32,440 bases of DNA from Betaproteobacteria bacterium. Lineage in GTDB: Bacteria > Pseudomonadota > Gammaproteobacteria > Burkholderiales > Burkholderiaceae_C. The translations under genes and the position numbers were made by a program. Below, piece by piece: positions 14,284-29,335 of this stretch (position 1 is the first letter of the stretch; each line of letters opens with the position of its first letter). The notes under the pieces are model-generated. The model was not told where the DNA came from and searched no databases. It saw nothing but the letters and a program-made list of their open reading frames with translations. The stretch covers positions 1-32,440 of the forward strand of contig JABCYW010000062.1 in the NCBI GenBank assembly GCA_013289985.1, written 5' to 3'.

Positions 14284-14361
14284 GAAGACGTGATGCACGT
14301 GGCTGTCGCCGTGTCTTCGCGCGAAACAAGAGTCTCGCAAACAACAAGCACGCGAGAAAGC

Positions 14362-14396
14362 AAAAGGCCGCCGCACCTTGCGATGCGAACGGCCTT
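14362..14396 (-). terminator. Rho-independent terminator of bioB
   Basis: On the minus strand, AAGGCCG (14396-14390) pairs with CGGCCTT (14370-14364), with an inner TTCGCA/TGCGGC partial extension, and runs into TTTTGCTTTC. It starts 17 bases after the bioB stop, so it is well placed to end the bioB transcript. It also marks the edge of the accessory island. Confidence 0.75.
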
Positions 14397-14413
14397 CAAT
14401 GCGGAAAAGAGAA

Positions 14414-15442
14414 TCAGCCGATGTGCTGCGAAGCCGCGGTCGTGACGCCCAGCTTCTCGAACAGCTGCCTGTCCTTCTCGACGTCCGGGTTGCCCGTGGT
14501 GAGCAGCTTCTCGCCGTAGAACACCGAGTTCGCGCCGGCCAGGAAGCACAGCGCCTGCACGGCCTCGCTCATCTGCTGACGGCCGGCCGACAGGCGCACG
14601 CGCGCCAGCGGCATCGTGATGCGCGCCACCGCGATGGTGCGCACGAATTCCAGCGGGTCCAGCGGCTTCTCGTCGGCCAGCGGCGTGCCTTCCACGCGCA
14701 CCAGCTCGTTGATGGGCACCGACTCCGGGTACGGCTCGAGGTTGGCCAGCTGCGCCACCAGGCCGGCGCGCTCGCGGCGCGTCTCGCCCATGCCCACGAT
14801 GCCGCCGCTGCACACGCTGATGCCGGCCTCGCGCACGTGGCCCAGCGTGTTCAGGCGATCCTGGTAGTCGCGCGTGGAGATGATGCGGCCGTAGGCCTCG
14901 GGGGCGGTGTCGAGGTTGTGGTTGTAGTAGTCGAGGCCCGCTTCCTTGAGCGACTTGGCCTGCGGCTCGCTGAGCATGCCGAGGGTGCAGCACGCCTCCA
15001 GGCCCAGCGACTTCACCTCGCGCACGATGGCCGACACGGCCTCGATGTCGCGATCCTTGGGCGCGCGCCAGGCGGCGCCCATGCAGAAGCGCGTGGCGCC
15101 GTGTTCCTTGGCCGTGCGGGCCGCGGCCGCGACGGCCTCGACGTCCATCAGCTTGGTGGCGTCGACGCCGGTGTCGTAGTGCACCGACTGCGGGCAGTAG
15201 CCGCAGTCCTCGGGGCAGCCGCCGGTCTTGATCGACAGCAGCGTGGCCAGTTCCACCTGGTTCGGCGCGAAGTGCTCGCGGTGCACGGCCTGCGCCCGCA
15301 GGATCAGGTCGTTGAACGGAAGGTCGAACAAGGCTTCGATCGCGTCGACGCTCCAGCGCTCGGTGTGCGCGTGGCCGCAGGACGTGTCGACCGGCGTCGC
15401 GTCGCGGCGCTGGATGTGGATGGCATGGACAGGTGCGTTCAT
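14414..15442 (-). CDS. bioB: Biotin synthase
   Basis: This 342-residue radical-SAM enzyme inserts sulfur into dethiobiotin, the last step of biotin synthesis. The Cys76-x3-Cys80-x2-Cys83 motif ([13 protein letters not shown]) binds the [4Fe-4S]-SAM cluster. The family blocks [43 protein letters not shown] and [13 protein letters not shown] follow and supply ligands of the second [2Fe-2S] cluster. Length is normal. It is a single gene with its own terminator at 14362-14396; other bio genes are not in the window. No BirA or BioR operator was recognised upstream. Confidence 0.97.
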   Translation of the reverse strand: MNAPVHAIHIQRRDATPVDTSCGHAHTERWSVDAIEALFDLPFNDLILRAQAVHREHFAPNQVELATLLSIKTGGCPEDCGYCPQSVHYDTGVDATKLMDVEAVAAAARTAKEHGATRFCMGAAWRAPKDRDIEAVSAIVREVKSLGLEACCTLGMLSEPQAKSLKEAGLDYYNHNLDTAPEAYGRIISTRDYQDRLNTLGHVREAGISVCSGGIVGMGETRRERAGLVAQLANLEPYPESVPINELVRVEGTPLADEKPLDPLEFVRTIAVARITMPLARVRLSAGRQQMSEAVQALCFLAGANSVFYGEKLLTTGNPDVEKDRQLFEKLGVTTAASQHIG

Positions 15443-15490
15443 CCGTGAATTTTGCCCTACCCGATTGACCGCACGCCACGGTCGGGTTCC

Positions 15491-15545
15491 GTTACGTCAG
15501 TTTCCGCAGCGCCATGACGCGCGCCGGGACGCGTGATAACGTCAT
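15491..15545. promoter_or_regulatory. Repeated TAACGTCA-type motif between bioB and the oligoendopeptidase gene
   Basis: GTTACGTCA (15491-15499) and TAACGTCAT (15537-15545) are close direct repeats, and ATGACG (15514-15519) is inverted against CGTCAT (15540-15545). They sit in the 135-base divergent region and could be operator half-sites. No known regulator is assigned. The ribosome-binding site AGGAAG at 15565-15570 supports the start of the following plus-strand gene at 15578. Confidence 0.3.
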
Positions 15546-15577
15546 TCGCGAGCCAGATCGAAGACAGGAAGACCGAC

Positions 15578-19063
<3,486 letters not shown>

Positions 19064-19216
19064 GGCGAGTTCCTGTGAAACGGGTGGCCGCCCGGCGCCC
19101 CGTTCCCCAGGACGCCGACGCGGCGCGAGGCGGCATTGTGCCTATCTCCGCGGGAATGCGTGTTGCGCCGCGGCATTCCTGGGTTGAAGACCCTGATAGC
19201 CGCGGGCTACGGCGGC

Positions 19217-20716
19217 TCAGCCGGGCTCGCGCACTTCGGGCTCGGGCTCGGGCTTGCCCTGGCCGGACAGCGCAGCCAGGGCGCCCTCCAGCATCGGATG
19301 ACGGAACCGGTAGCCGGCCGCCAGCGCCGCCGCGGGCACGACGTTCTGGCCGCCCAGCAGCAACTCGGCCATCTCGCCGAGGGCCCGCCGCATCGGCGCA
19401 TGCGGCATGCGCAGCCAGACACGGCGCCCGAAAGAAGCGGCCAGCGCCTGCGCGAAGGCCGCCTGGGTCGGCGCCTGCGGCGCGACGGCGTTGACCGGGC
19501 CGGCGAGTCCAGCGTCGGCCACCGCGAAACGGATCAGCGCCACGGCATCGTCCAGGTGGATCCACGGCGCCGCCTGCCGACCCGAGCCCAGCACCGCGCC
19601 CAGGCCCAGGCGCGAGGAAAACGCAAGCATCGGGTATGCGCCGTCACCGCGGCCCAGCACGACACCGAAGCGCAGGCGCACCACGCGCACGCCCAGTGCC
19701 TCGGCGCGCCGTGCCTCGTGCTCGATGGCGGCGCACAGGTCGGACTGGAACTGGCCCGGACGCGCGGGACCGCGCTCGTCGCAGGGCTCGAGCGAATCCT
19801 CTGGCGATGCGCCATAGAAGCCCACCGCCGAGGCGCTCACGAGCACGCGGGGACGTTGTTGCAACCGGCGCATCAGGTCGACCACCGCGGCCGTCACGCC
19901 GGTGCGGCTGGCCAGCAGCACGCGGCGCCGCGCAGCCGTCCACGGCAGGCCCAGCACCCGCGCGCCGGCAAGGTTCACCACCGCGTCGATCAGCGTCTCG
20001 GACGGGATCGCGTCCAGCGTGTCCACCACCCACACGTCGGGGCCCAAGCCCGCACGCGCCTGCATGAGATCGCGCGCGAGGACGATCACCCGCTGCCCGT
20101 CGCGCCGCAACTGCGCGACGAGCGCCGAGCCGACGAAGCCCGTGGCACCGGTGACCAGCACCGCGGGCAGGATGCGGGCGTCGCGGTGGCGCATCGCTGG
20201 CGCAGCGTCGGCCTCCGTCGCCGCGCGGCCCAGCGCCCGCACGGCGATCGCGTTGCGAGCACTCCAGGCGAACAGGCCCGCGGCGCAGGCGGTGAACGCC
20301 CAGGACACAAGCCCGTGCGGCGTCCACGCGAAGCCGGTGGATTGCGCACCCCAGACCCACAGGTGCGGCGCCAGCGTGGCCAGGAACAACCCGTAGGTGA
20401 TGGCCAGCACCGTGTGCAGCACGCGCTCGAACGGCGGCAGCCGGCGGCTGCGATCCTCCTCCAGGAAGTCGGCCAGCGTGATCACCACTTCCGCGGCGAG
20501 CAGGCCGCCCAGCAAGAGGGCCAGGGCGCCGTGCCATTCGGCCCAGGCCAGGCCGAGGAAGACGATACCGTAGAGCCCCTCGCGCGCCGCGTGCAGCGCC
20601 AGTTCGTGGCGCGCCGAGGCGCGTTGGGGCAGCCTGGCGTGCAACTCGTGGTGCCACAGGTTATCGAAGCCGCCCAGCGCGGCCTGTACGGCCAGGATGA
20701 CGAAGACGGCGTTCAT
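19217..20716 (-). CDS. TIGR01777-family epimerase fused to an N-terminal membrane domain
   Basis: This 499-residue two-part protein has four hydrophobic segments in residues 1-155, with a His-rich first loop (DNLWHHELHARLP) and ADFLEEDRSRRLPPFERVLH between segments two and three. From residue 185 it is an SDR-type nucleotide-sugar epimerase-like protein of the TIGR01777 (YfcH/SulA-like) family. That part shows the NAD(P)-binding TGATGFVGS (189-197), VVNLAGARVLGLPW, SASAVGFYG and APWIHLDDAVALI. The usual YfcH is about 300 residues and soluble, so the membrane part is an addition. The start at 20716 overlaps the stop of the DUF4166 gene by four bases (ATGA), so the two proteins probably work together. 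Substrate unknown. Confidence 0.82.
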   Translation of the reverse strand: MNAVFVILAVQAALGGFDNLWHHELHARLPQRASARHELALHAAREGLYGIVFLGLAWAEWHGALALLLGGLLAAEVVITLADFLEEDRSRRLPPFERVLHTVLAITYGLFLATLAPHLWVWGAQSTGFAWTPHGLVSWAFTACAAGLFAWSARNAIAVRALGRAATEADAAPAMRHRDARILPAVLVTGATGFVGSALVAQLRRDGQRVIVLARDLMQARAGLGPDVWVVDTLDAIPSETLIDAVVNLAGARVLGLPWTAARRRVLLASRTGVTAAVVDLMRRLQQRPRVLVSASAVGFYGASPEDSLEPCDERGPARPGQFQSDLCAAIEHEARRAEALGVRVVRLRFGVVLGRGDGAYPMLAFSSRLGLGAVLGSGRQAAPWIHLDDAVALIRFAVADAGLAGPVNAVAPQAPTQAAFAQALAASFGRRVWLRMPHAPMRRALGEMAELLLGGQNVVPAAALAAGYRFRHPMLEGALAALSGQGKPEPEPEVREPG

Positions 20717-21357
20717 TGCGCGCTCCCGTCGGCGTCGGCGACCGGGTCGGCGAACACACCCGATTGATGGAAGGTGTGGCCCCACAGCGGATGCACCATG
20801 TCGAGGTCGAAGCGGAACAGGCCGTCGCCCAGATCAGTGTGCCGGACGCGGCAGGTGCCAGGCGACAGCAGCCCCGGCACGCGCACGCGCAGGCGGCCCA
20901 GCATCAGCAGGAAGCGCTGGCTCTCGAAGACCAGCGTCCCGTGTTCCTCGAACACGCACAGGCCCATGCCGAGGCCGCCGTCGGTGCGCTCCAGAAGCCC
21001 GCCGTCGGCGCCCATCTGCTTGGTCGAGCGCACGACGTGGGTGTCGAAATGGCGCTCCCACACCATGCCGCCGACGCCGTCGTCGAACGCGCGCACCGCC
21101 GCCGGCACGGCGGCGTCCGAGACGCCCGACAGCGGGCTGCCGAACGGGCGCGCCAGCCAGGCGAAGACGCGGCCCACCGGCGAACAGCGCAGTTCCATGC
21201 GGCCGGTGTAGACGGCGGCCGCGTGGCCGGGGCCGAAGCGCCGGCGCACGGCAGGCGGCAGGCGCGACCAGCCGGCCGAGCCGACCAGCGCGGCCAGGTC
21301 CAGGGCAGGCGACGGCGCATCGGCGAGCGCCAGGGCGGGGGTGAGCGAACGGGTCAT
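20713..21357 (-). CDS. DUF4166 domain protein
   Basis: This 214-residue protein has no signal peptide. The DUF4166 pattern is visible: LPPAVRRRFGPGHAAAVYTGRMEL near the N-terminus, VWERHF in the middle, FESQRFLLMLGRLRVRVPGLLSPGT and HPLWGHTFHQSGVF at the end. The start at 21357 was chosen because the open frame upstream runs through the promoter region. DUF4166 domains are often fused to or beside SDR/epimerase-like proteins, as here, where the gene overlaps the membrane-epimerase gene by ATGA. The biochemical role is unknown; a lipid or envelope compound is a possible substrate given the membrane partner. Confidence 0.8.
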   Translation of the reverse strand: MTRSLTPALALADAPSPALDLAALVGSAGWSRLPPAVRRRFGPGHAAAVYTGRMELRCSPVGRVFAWLARPFGSPLSGVSDAAVPAAVRAFDDGVGGMVWERHFDTHVVRSTKQMGADGGLLERTDGGLGMGLCVFEEHGTLVFESQRFLLMLGRLRVRVPGLLSPGTCRVRHTDLGDGLFRFDLDMVHPLWGHTFHQSGVFADPVADADGSAQ

Positions 21358-21440
21358 CGTGGTTCTCGGGTCGTTGTCGGATGAGCCTCTATCGCGAAAA
21401 CCGGGCCAGCTCGACACGAGCTCGCAAGTCATTGATTCAA

Positions 21441-21468
21441 TTGATATCCGCGCTTTGAACTGCATACT
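21441..21468 (+). promoter_or_regulatory. Candidate promoter for the histidine kinase operon
   Basis: TTGATA (21441-21446) and CATACT (21463-21468) are 16 bases apart, 50 bases before the kinase ATG. Nearby GGGATACAG (21470-21478) and GGTATACAGG (21504-21513) repeat a similar core, possibly operator-like. The region is AT-richer than its surroundings. The assignment is by eye only. Confidence 0.35.
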
Positions 21469-21517
21469 TGGGATACAGTCCCGGAACCCCGCATCGTCAA
21501 CCCGGTATACAGGCCGC

Positions 21518-23298
21518 ATGCTGATTCACCTGACTCTCGCGTTTGCCCTGTTCGAGACGCTGGTGCTCGCCGGTGTGCTGCTCGCATGGGCCGACCGCGT
21601 GGCCGGCGCGCGCCCGCTGGCCGCTTTCCTCGCCGGCATCGCGGTCTGGATCGTCGGCAACGAACTGCCCAACTGGTTCGGGCACGGCATGGAGCACGCG
21701 TCGATGGCGCTGCTGGCCACCGCGCCGCTCACGTCGTCGTTCTTCTTCCACTTCGCGGTGGTGTTCTGCGGCGTGCGCGTGGGCCGTCCCGTCATCTTGG
21801 GAGGCTACGCGCTGGGCCTCGTGTCGACGCTGGCGTCGGAGTTCCTGCTGCCGGCCTACCTCGCGCATAACCGCTACATCGGCTGGATCGCGCTGCCCTA
21901 CGCAGCCGGGTGGATCGCCAGCACCGCGTGGGTGATCCTCGGCGCAGCCGGCATCGCCGTGCTGCTGACGTCGCTGCTGCGCGCGCAGCGGCCGGCGTTC
22001 AGCCAGATCGCGGCGGTGGCCGCGTCGTGCCTGTGGGGCTTCATGTGCCTCACCGGCTACGGCATGGCCGTGCTGGACCTGCCGGTCTATCCGTTCCCGC
22101 TGCTGGGCCTGCCGCTGTATCCGGTGATCCTGGTGTACGGCATCCTGCGCTACGGCGTGTTCGTCGCCAACGCGTGGGCACGGCGGGCGCTGGTGTGGAC
22201 GCTGCTGCTGGCGCTCGGCGCCGCGGTGGTCGCGCTGACGCCGCTGCTGCCATTCGAGTCGCGCTGGCTGGGCGGGCTGGTGGTCGCCGCCAGTTGCCTC
22301 GCGCTGAACGGCCCGATCCGGCGCATGGCGGAACGCCTCATCTATCCGGGCGGCACGGTGACCGCGGGCGACCTGCACGCGTGGCGCAATGCGCTGCAAT
22401 CGGCCGAGACGGCCCAGGCGCTCGCCGCGCAGGCATCGGCCGTTCTGAGCCGCCGCATCGGCATGCGCGTGGACGTCGTCGTTGGCGCCGCTGCCGCCGT
22501 CGACACCGCCGTCCCGCGCCTGGAGACCGTGCGCGGCCCCGAAGCCTGGACGACCGGGCTGGCCGGCTGGGACGCCGCGCCGCCCGGCCCGCGCCACGTG
22601 GCGGAGCTGTTCGGCTCCGTGGTGGCGGAGGCCGCGGCACGCGTGGAGCAGACGCAGCAGATCGCCGCACGCGAGCGCGAACGCCAGTTGCAGGCGCGCC
22701 TGGCCGAACTCGGCTCGCTGGCCGCGACGGTGGCGCACGACATCCGCAACCCACTCAACATCATCGCGATGGCCGTCGCGGGCGCGCCCGCGGACACGCG
22801 GCGCGAGGTGGCCGACCAGGTGGCGCGCATCTCCAACCTCACCAAGGACCTGCTGGACTATGCCAAGCCCTGGAAACTCGCACCCGCCCGCATCGACCTC
22901 GCGGCCCAGGTGCGCCGCGCGACGCTGCGCCTGCCCGACGTGAGCCTGGGCGACGGGCTGGCGCACGAGCTGCTTGTCGATGCCGACGCGCGCCGCGTCG
23001 AGCAGGCACTGACCAATCTCTTCGAGAACGCGCGCGTGGCGGCCGCCGCCGGCCAGGTGCATGTGGATGCGGAGTCCCTGCCAGGCGAGTTGCGCATCCA
23101 CGTCTGCGACAACGGGCCGGGCGTGCCCGAGGAGATCCGCTCGCGCCTGTTCGAGCCCTTCGCCTCGCGGAGCCCCGGCGGCACCGGCCTGGGCCTGGCC
23201 ATCGTCGCCCGCATCATGGCGGCGCACGGCGGCTCGGTGGCGCTGACCGAGCGCGCGCCGTGGCGCACCTGTTTCACCCTCACCTTCCCCGCTGCGTC

Positions 23299-23302
<4 letters not shown>
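21518..23302 (+). CDS. Membrane sensor histidine kinase
   Basis: This 594-residue inner-membrane protein has about seven hydrophobic segments in residues 1-270 (7TM-type sensor). A variable linker of some 100 residues follows, then a kinase core. His407 lies in the H-box VAHDIRNPLN; the N-box is LTNLFENARVA, G1 is CDNGPGVPEEI, and G2 is GGTGLGLAIV. It phosphorylates a partner regulator, almost certainly the sigma-54 activator encoded next, whose ATG overlaps this stop (ATGA, 23299-23302). The N-terminal region does not show a recognisable ligand site, so the signal is unknown. The start at 21518 puts the first membrane segment at the N-terminus. Confidence 0.9.
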
Positions 23303-24669
<1,367 letters not shown>

Positions 24670-25552
24670 AACGCGCCGCGAGAAAGTCCACCAGCGCGCG
24701 CACCCTGTTCGGCACGAAGCGGCCGCTGGGCAACAGCGCGTGCAAGGGGTACGGCTCGGTCTGCCAGTCGGTGAGCAGCGGCACCAGCGCGCCGCTGGCC
24801 AGGTCGCGGCGCTGGTCGATCTCGGACTTCAGCAGCACGCCGAAGCCCGCGAGCGCCCACTCGCGCGCCAGCGACGCGTCATCGACGCTGCGGTCGCCGT
24901 CCACGCGCACCTCCGTCCACTGGCCGTCGCGGCAGAAGCGCCACGCGCGATGGCGGCGGCCGCCGCGGTCGAACGTGATGCAGTTGTGGCCGGCCAGGTC
25001 TTGCGGGATACGCGGTGCCGGGTGGCGCCGCAGGTACTCGGGCGACGCGCTGCAGACCGGCCGCGCGAACGCCAGCGTGCGCGCGACCAGGCGCGAGTCG
25101 GCCAGCGCGCCGTAGCGGATCGCCACGTCCACCTCGTCCTTGAGCACATCCAGAACGCGGTCGGCCACCGACAGCCGCAACTGCAGGCCGGGATGCGCGG
25201 CCAGGAACTCGTCGAACAGCGGCAGCAGCACGCTGCGCGTCAGGTCGGACGGCGCGGCCACTCGCACCGTGCCCACCAGCGTGGCGCGGTCGGCATCGAC
25301 CTGGGACTCGCCCTCGTCCAGCAGTTCGAACGCACGCACCGCGTAGTCGAGCAGGATCTGGCCCTGCGGCGTGAGGCGCATCGCCCGCGTGGAGCGTTCG
25401 AAGAGCCGCGTGCCCAGTTGCGACTCCAGCCGCTTCAAGGTGGCGCTGGCCGCCGCGGGCGTGATGCCCAGCGCGCGCGCCGCCGCCGTCAGCGAGCCGC
25501 CGCGCGCGGTGCACACCAGCACCTTCAGGTCACCGATATTCTCAATCTTCAT

Positions 25553-25634
25553 TTGAAACTGATGGCTTTTCAAACCCACTTATCAATTGGCGATTGTGTT
25601 CTTACGATGCGCTGATCGACTACAGGAATTCGCC
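25553..25634. promoter_or_regulatory. Divergent control region of LysR and quinone-reductase-like genes
   Basis: TTTGAAA (25552-25558) and TTTCAAA (25568-25574) form a 7-base inverted repeat with a 9-base spacer, overlapping the LysR start. CAAT (25584-25587) and ATTG (25593-25596) form a second, smaller dyad. A plus-strand promoter TTATCA (25580-25585), 17-base spacer, TACGAT (25603-25608) would drive the dehydrogenase gene, with the second dyad inside its spacer. The region is clearly AT-richer than the genes. Confidence 0.45.
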
Positions 25635-26645
25635 ATGAAAGCCATCGGATACCGCCAGAACCTGCCCGTGGATCAACCCCGCGCCCTCGAGGATCTCGAG
25701 TTGCCCGCGCCGCAGCCCGGCCCGCGCGACCTGCTCGTGCGGGTGAGGGCCGTGTCCGTGAACCCGGTGGACACCAAGGTGCGCCGCAACCGCGCGGCCG
25801 CGCCGGACCAGCCGCAGGTGCTGGGCTGGGACGCCGTGGGCATCGTCGAAGGCATCGGCAGCGACGTGACCGCCTTCCAGCCGGGCGACCGGGTCTGGTA
25901 CGCGGGCTCGATCACCCGGCCCGGCGCCAACAGCGAGCTGCACGCGGTCGACGAACGCATCGTCGCGCGCGCGCCGACGTCGCTCGAGGACGCGCAGGCC
26001 GCGGCGCTGCCGCTGACGGCGATCACCGCCTGGGAACTGCTGTTCGACCGCCTGCGCGTGCCGCACGGCGGCGGCGCGGGCCAGTCGCTGCTGGTGGTCG
26101 GCGGGGCCGGCGGCGTCGGCTCGATCCTGATCCAGCTCGCGCGCCAGCTGACGCAGCTGAAGGTGATCGCCACCGCATCGCGGCCCGAGACGCGGGCATG
26201 GTGCCTCGAACTCGGCGCGCACGCGGTGATCGACCACTCGCAGCCGCTCGCCCAGGCGCTGAAGGACGGCGGCCACGGCGAGGTCGACTACGTGGCCGCG
26301 CTGACGCAGACGGGCCAGCACTACGCGCAGATCATCGAGAGCCTGAAGCCGCAGGGCGCGCTGGGCATCATCGACGACATGCCCGTGCTCGACGCGATGA
26401 AGCTCAAGCAGAAGGCGATCTCGCTGCACTGGGAGCTGATGTTCACGCGCTCGATGTTCGGCACGCCGGACATGGCCGAACAGGGCAGGCTGCTGGCGGA
26501 GGTGGCGGCGCTCGTCGACGCCGGCCGCCTCCGCACGACCGCCGGCGCGCATTTCGGCGCCATCAACGCGGCCAACCTGCTGCGCGCGCACGCCTTCGTC
26601 GAGAGTGGCAAGGCGCAGGGCAAGGTCGTGCTGGAAGGCTTCTGA
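25635..26645 (+). CDS. NADPH:quinone reductase-like, zinc-type alcohol dehydrogenase superfamily protein
   Basis: This 336-residue MDR-superfamily protein has the N-terminal GroES-like domain (LLVRVRAVSVNPVDTKVRRN, then VLGWDAVGIVEGIGSDVTAFQPGDRVWYAG) and a Rossmann domain with VVGGAGGVGSILIQLARQL. No cysteine cluster for structural zinc is present, as in the ZADH/quinone oxidoreductase branch. It probably reduces a quinone or an activated double bond with NADPH in the cytoplasm; the substrate cannot be read. The start follows CAGGAATTC. It is divergent from a LysR gene that is its likely regulator. Confidence 0.88.
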   Translation: MKAIGYRQNLPVDQPRALEDLELPAPQPGPRDLLVRVRAVSVNPVDTKVRRNRAAAPDQPQVLGWDAVGIVEGIGSDVTAFQPGDRVWYAGSITRPGANSELHAVDERIVARAPTSLEDAQAAALPLTAITAWELLFDRLRVPHGGGAGQSLLVVGGAGGVGSILIQLARQLTQLKVIATASRPETRAWCLELGAHAVIDHSQPLAQALKDGGHGEVDYVAALTQTGQHYAQIIESLKPQGALGIIDDMPVLDAMKLKQKAISLHWELMFTRSMFGTPDMAEQGRLLAEVAALVDAGRLRTTAGAHFGAINAANLLRAHAFVESGKAQGKVVLEGF

Positions 26646-26655
26646 CGGCGCGCCC

Positions 26656-27876
<1,221 letters not shown>

Positions 27877-27881
27877 GGGAG

Positions 27882-27916
27882 TTGCCTGAAGTCTCGGGGG
27901 ATTGCCTGCATTCTCG
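27882..27916. promoter_or_regulatory. 20-base-spaced direct repeat in the MFS/LysR divergent region
   Basis: TTGCCTGAAGTCTCG (27882-27896) and TTGCCTGCATTCTCG (27902-27916) match at 13 of 15 positions and start exactly 20 bases apart, about two helical turns. They lie just upstream of the MFS start on its coding side and would suit cooperative binding of a regulator, probably the LysR protein encoded at 27975. An AACAATTGCTATA stretch at 27953-27965 may hold promoter elements. Confidence 0.45.
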
Positions 27917-27974
27917 CGAGGCGCGGCACGGGTGAGTAGGCCCGCGGGGAGAACAATTGCTATACGCTTGGCGC

Positions 27975-28910
27975 ATGACCAAGTCCGCCACTTCCGCCGA
28001 CCGCTTCGAGCTGATGGAGACCTTCGTGCGCATCGTCGAGGCCGGCAACCTGTCGGCCGCCGCCGCGCAGCTGGGCACCACCCAGCCCACGATCAGCCGC
28101 CGCCTGCAGGCGCTGGAACGCTCGCTGGGCGTGCGCCTGCTGCGCCGTTCCACGCACTCGATGACGCTCACGGAGGACGGCGCGCGCTGCCTGGAGCGCG
28201 CCCGCGAGCTGCTCGCGCAGTGGCACGCGTTCGAGGCCGACCTGCGCGGCGCCGGCGACGAGCCCGAGGGCACGTTGCGCGTGATCGCGCCGCACGCGTT
28301 CGGCCAGCAGCAGCTCGTGGCGCCGCTGGCCGAGTACCTGGCACGCTTCCCGCGCGTCAACGTCGAATGGCTGCTGCACGACCGGCGGCCCGACTTCATC
28401 GCGGAAGGCATCGACTGCGCGATCCAGGTGGGCCAGGTCGACGACCAGGGCGTGGTCGCCGTCAAGCTGGCGGAGGTGCCGCGCATCGTGGTGGCCACCC
28501 CGGCGCTCGCGGCCCGGCTGCCGGCGGCGCTGCGGCCCGAGCACCTCGCCGACATCCCGTGGCTCGCGCTGCGGCCGTACTACCGCACCGAGCTCGCGCT
28601 CACCTCGCTGGACGACGGCCGCGAGGCGCGCGTGGCCGTCGTCCCGCGCATGAGCACCGACAGCCTCTACGCGCTGCGCACCGCGGCCGTCAGCGGCGTC
28701 GGCGCGGCGATCGCCTCGGCCTGGCTGGTGGCCGACGACATCGCGCAGGGCCGGCTGGTGCACCTGGCGCCCCGCTGGCGCGCCGCGCCGCTGCCGGTGT
28801 ACCTGGTCTACCCGCAGGCGCGCTTCCATCCCGCGCGGCTGCGGCGTTTCCTGGAGGTGATCCGCGCCAGCGCGGCGCGTGCGTTCACGCCGCAGGGGCG
28901 CGCCGGCTGA
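27975..28910 (+). CDS. LysR-family transcriptional regulator
   Basis: This 311-residue protein has the helix-turn-helix in FELMETFVRIVEAGNLSAAAAQLGTTQPTISRRLQALERSLGVRLLRRSTHSMTLTEDG. Its effector domain opens with GTLRVIAPHAFGQQQLVAPLAEYLARFP and continues with the usual YLVYPQARFHPARLRRFLEV end. The ATG at 27975 (MTKSATSADRFEL) was preferred to an upstream in-frame TTG. It is divergent from the MFS exporter gene and probably controls it. The inducer is unknown. Confidence 0.88.
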   Translation: MTKSATSADRFELMETFVRIVEAGNLSAAAAQLGTTQPTISRRLQALERSLGVRLLRRSTHSMTLTEDGARCLERARELLAQWHAFEADLRGAGDEPEGTLRVIAPHAFGQQQLVAPLAEYLARFPRVNVEWLLHDRRPDFIAEGIDCAIQVGQVDDQGVVAVKLAEVPRIVVATPALAARLPAALRPEHLADIPWLALRPYYRTELALTSLDDGREARVAVVPRMSTDSLYALRTAAVSGVGAAIASAWLVADDIAQGRLVHLAPRWRAAPLPVYLVYPQARFHPARLRRFLEVIRASAARAFTPQGRAG

Positions 28911-28959
28911 CGGTCCGTCGGCCGGAATTGCACCTGGCGCCGGGCGCGATGCGGCTCGT

Positions 28960-28998
28960 CGCAAGCCGGTTTGCGGCGCGGTCCCGGGCTCCTAGAGT
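28960..28998 (+). promoter_or_regulatory. Promoter with dyad upstream of the small secreted protein gene
   Basis: CGCAA-N6-TTGCG (28960-28975) is a clean dyad overlapping a -35-like TTGCGG (28971-28976). After a 16-base spacer comes TAGAGT (28993-28998). The gene starts at 29056, preceded by CCAGGAGCC. A dyad over the -35 suggests a bound regulator. Confidence 0.4.
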
Positions 28999-29055
28999 TC
29001 ACTCATCGGATCACGAAACGGATCCGAACCACCCACCAGACACCAGGAGCCCACC

Positions 29056-29247
29056 ATGACCCAGACCACCGCCCAGTTCGCCGCCCTCGCCCTGTCCGCC
29101 CTCATGACCCTGGCCGTCGTCGCCGGCGTGAACGGCCTCGCGACGAGCCAGTACGCGGCGGCGGATGCCCTGGCCATGGCGCCCTACGGCCAGACGCACG
29201 TCGCGGTGCAGCACGTCACGGTGGTCGGGCACCGCGCCACGGCCTGA
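29056..29247 (+). CDS. Small exported or membrane-anchored peptide, unknown function
   Basis: This 63-residue protein consists of a long hydrophobic N-terminal segment (FAALALSALMTLAVVAGVNGLA, about residues 8-29) and a short tail of alternating residues (THVAVQHVTVVGHRATA). A good ribosome-binding site (AGGAG) lies seven bases before the ATG, with a candidate promoter upstream and a strong terminator directly downstream, so it is a complete single-gene unit. I do not know a function. Its size and build resemble small exported proteins found in many Burkholderiales genomes. Confidence 0.6.
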   Translation: MTQTTAQFAALALSALMTLAVVAGVNGLATSQYAAADALAMAPYGQTHVAVQHVTVVGHRATA

Positions 29248-29265
29248 ACGATCACCGCTCCTTGC

Positions 29266-29291
29266 AAGCCCCGCTCCGGTGGGGCTTTTTT
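29266..29291 (+). terminator. Rho-independent terminator of the small peptide gene
   Basis: AAGCCCC (29266-29272) pairs with GGGGCTT (29281-29287) around an 8-base loop, followed by a T-run to 29291. It begins 18 bases after the stop at 29247 and is the clearest intrinsic terminator in the window. Confidence 0.88.
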
Positions 29292-29335
29292 CATTCCGAC
29301 GCCGTCGCTTCAGGTGACGATGGCATCATCCCCGC

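Noticed and set aside
15443-15577. BirA or BioR operator before bioB
   Set aside because: Neither the GTAAAC/GTTTAC pair nor a TTATAGATAA-like site is present.
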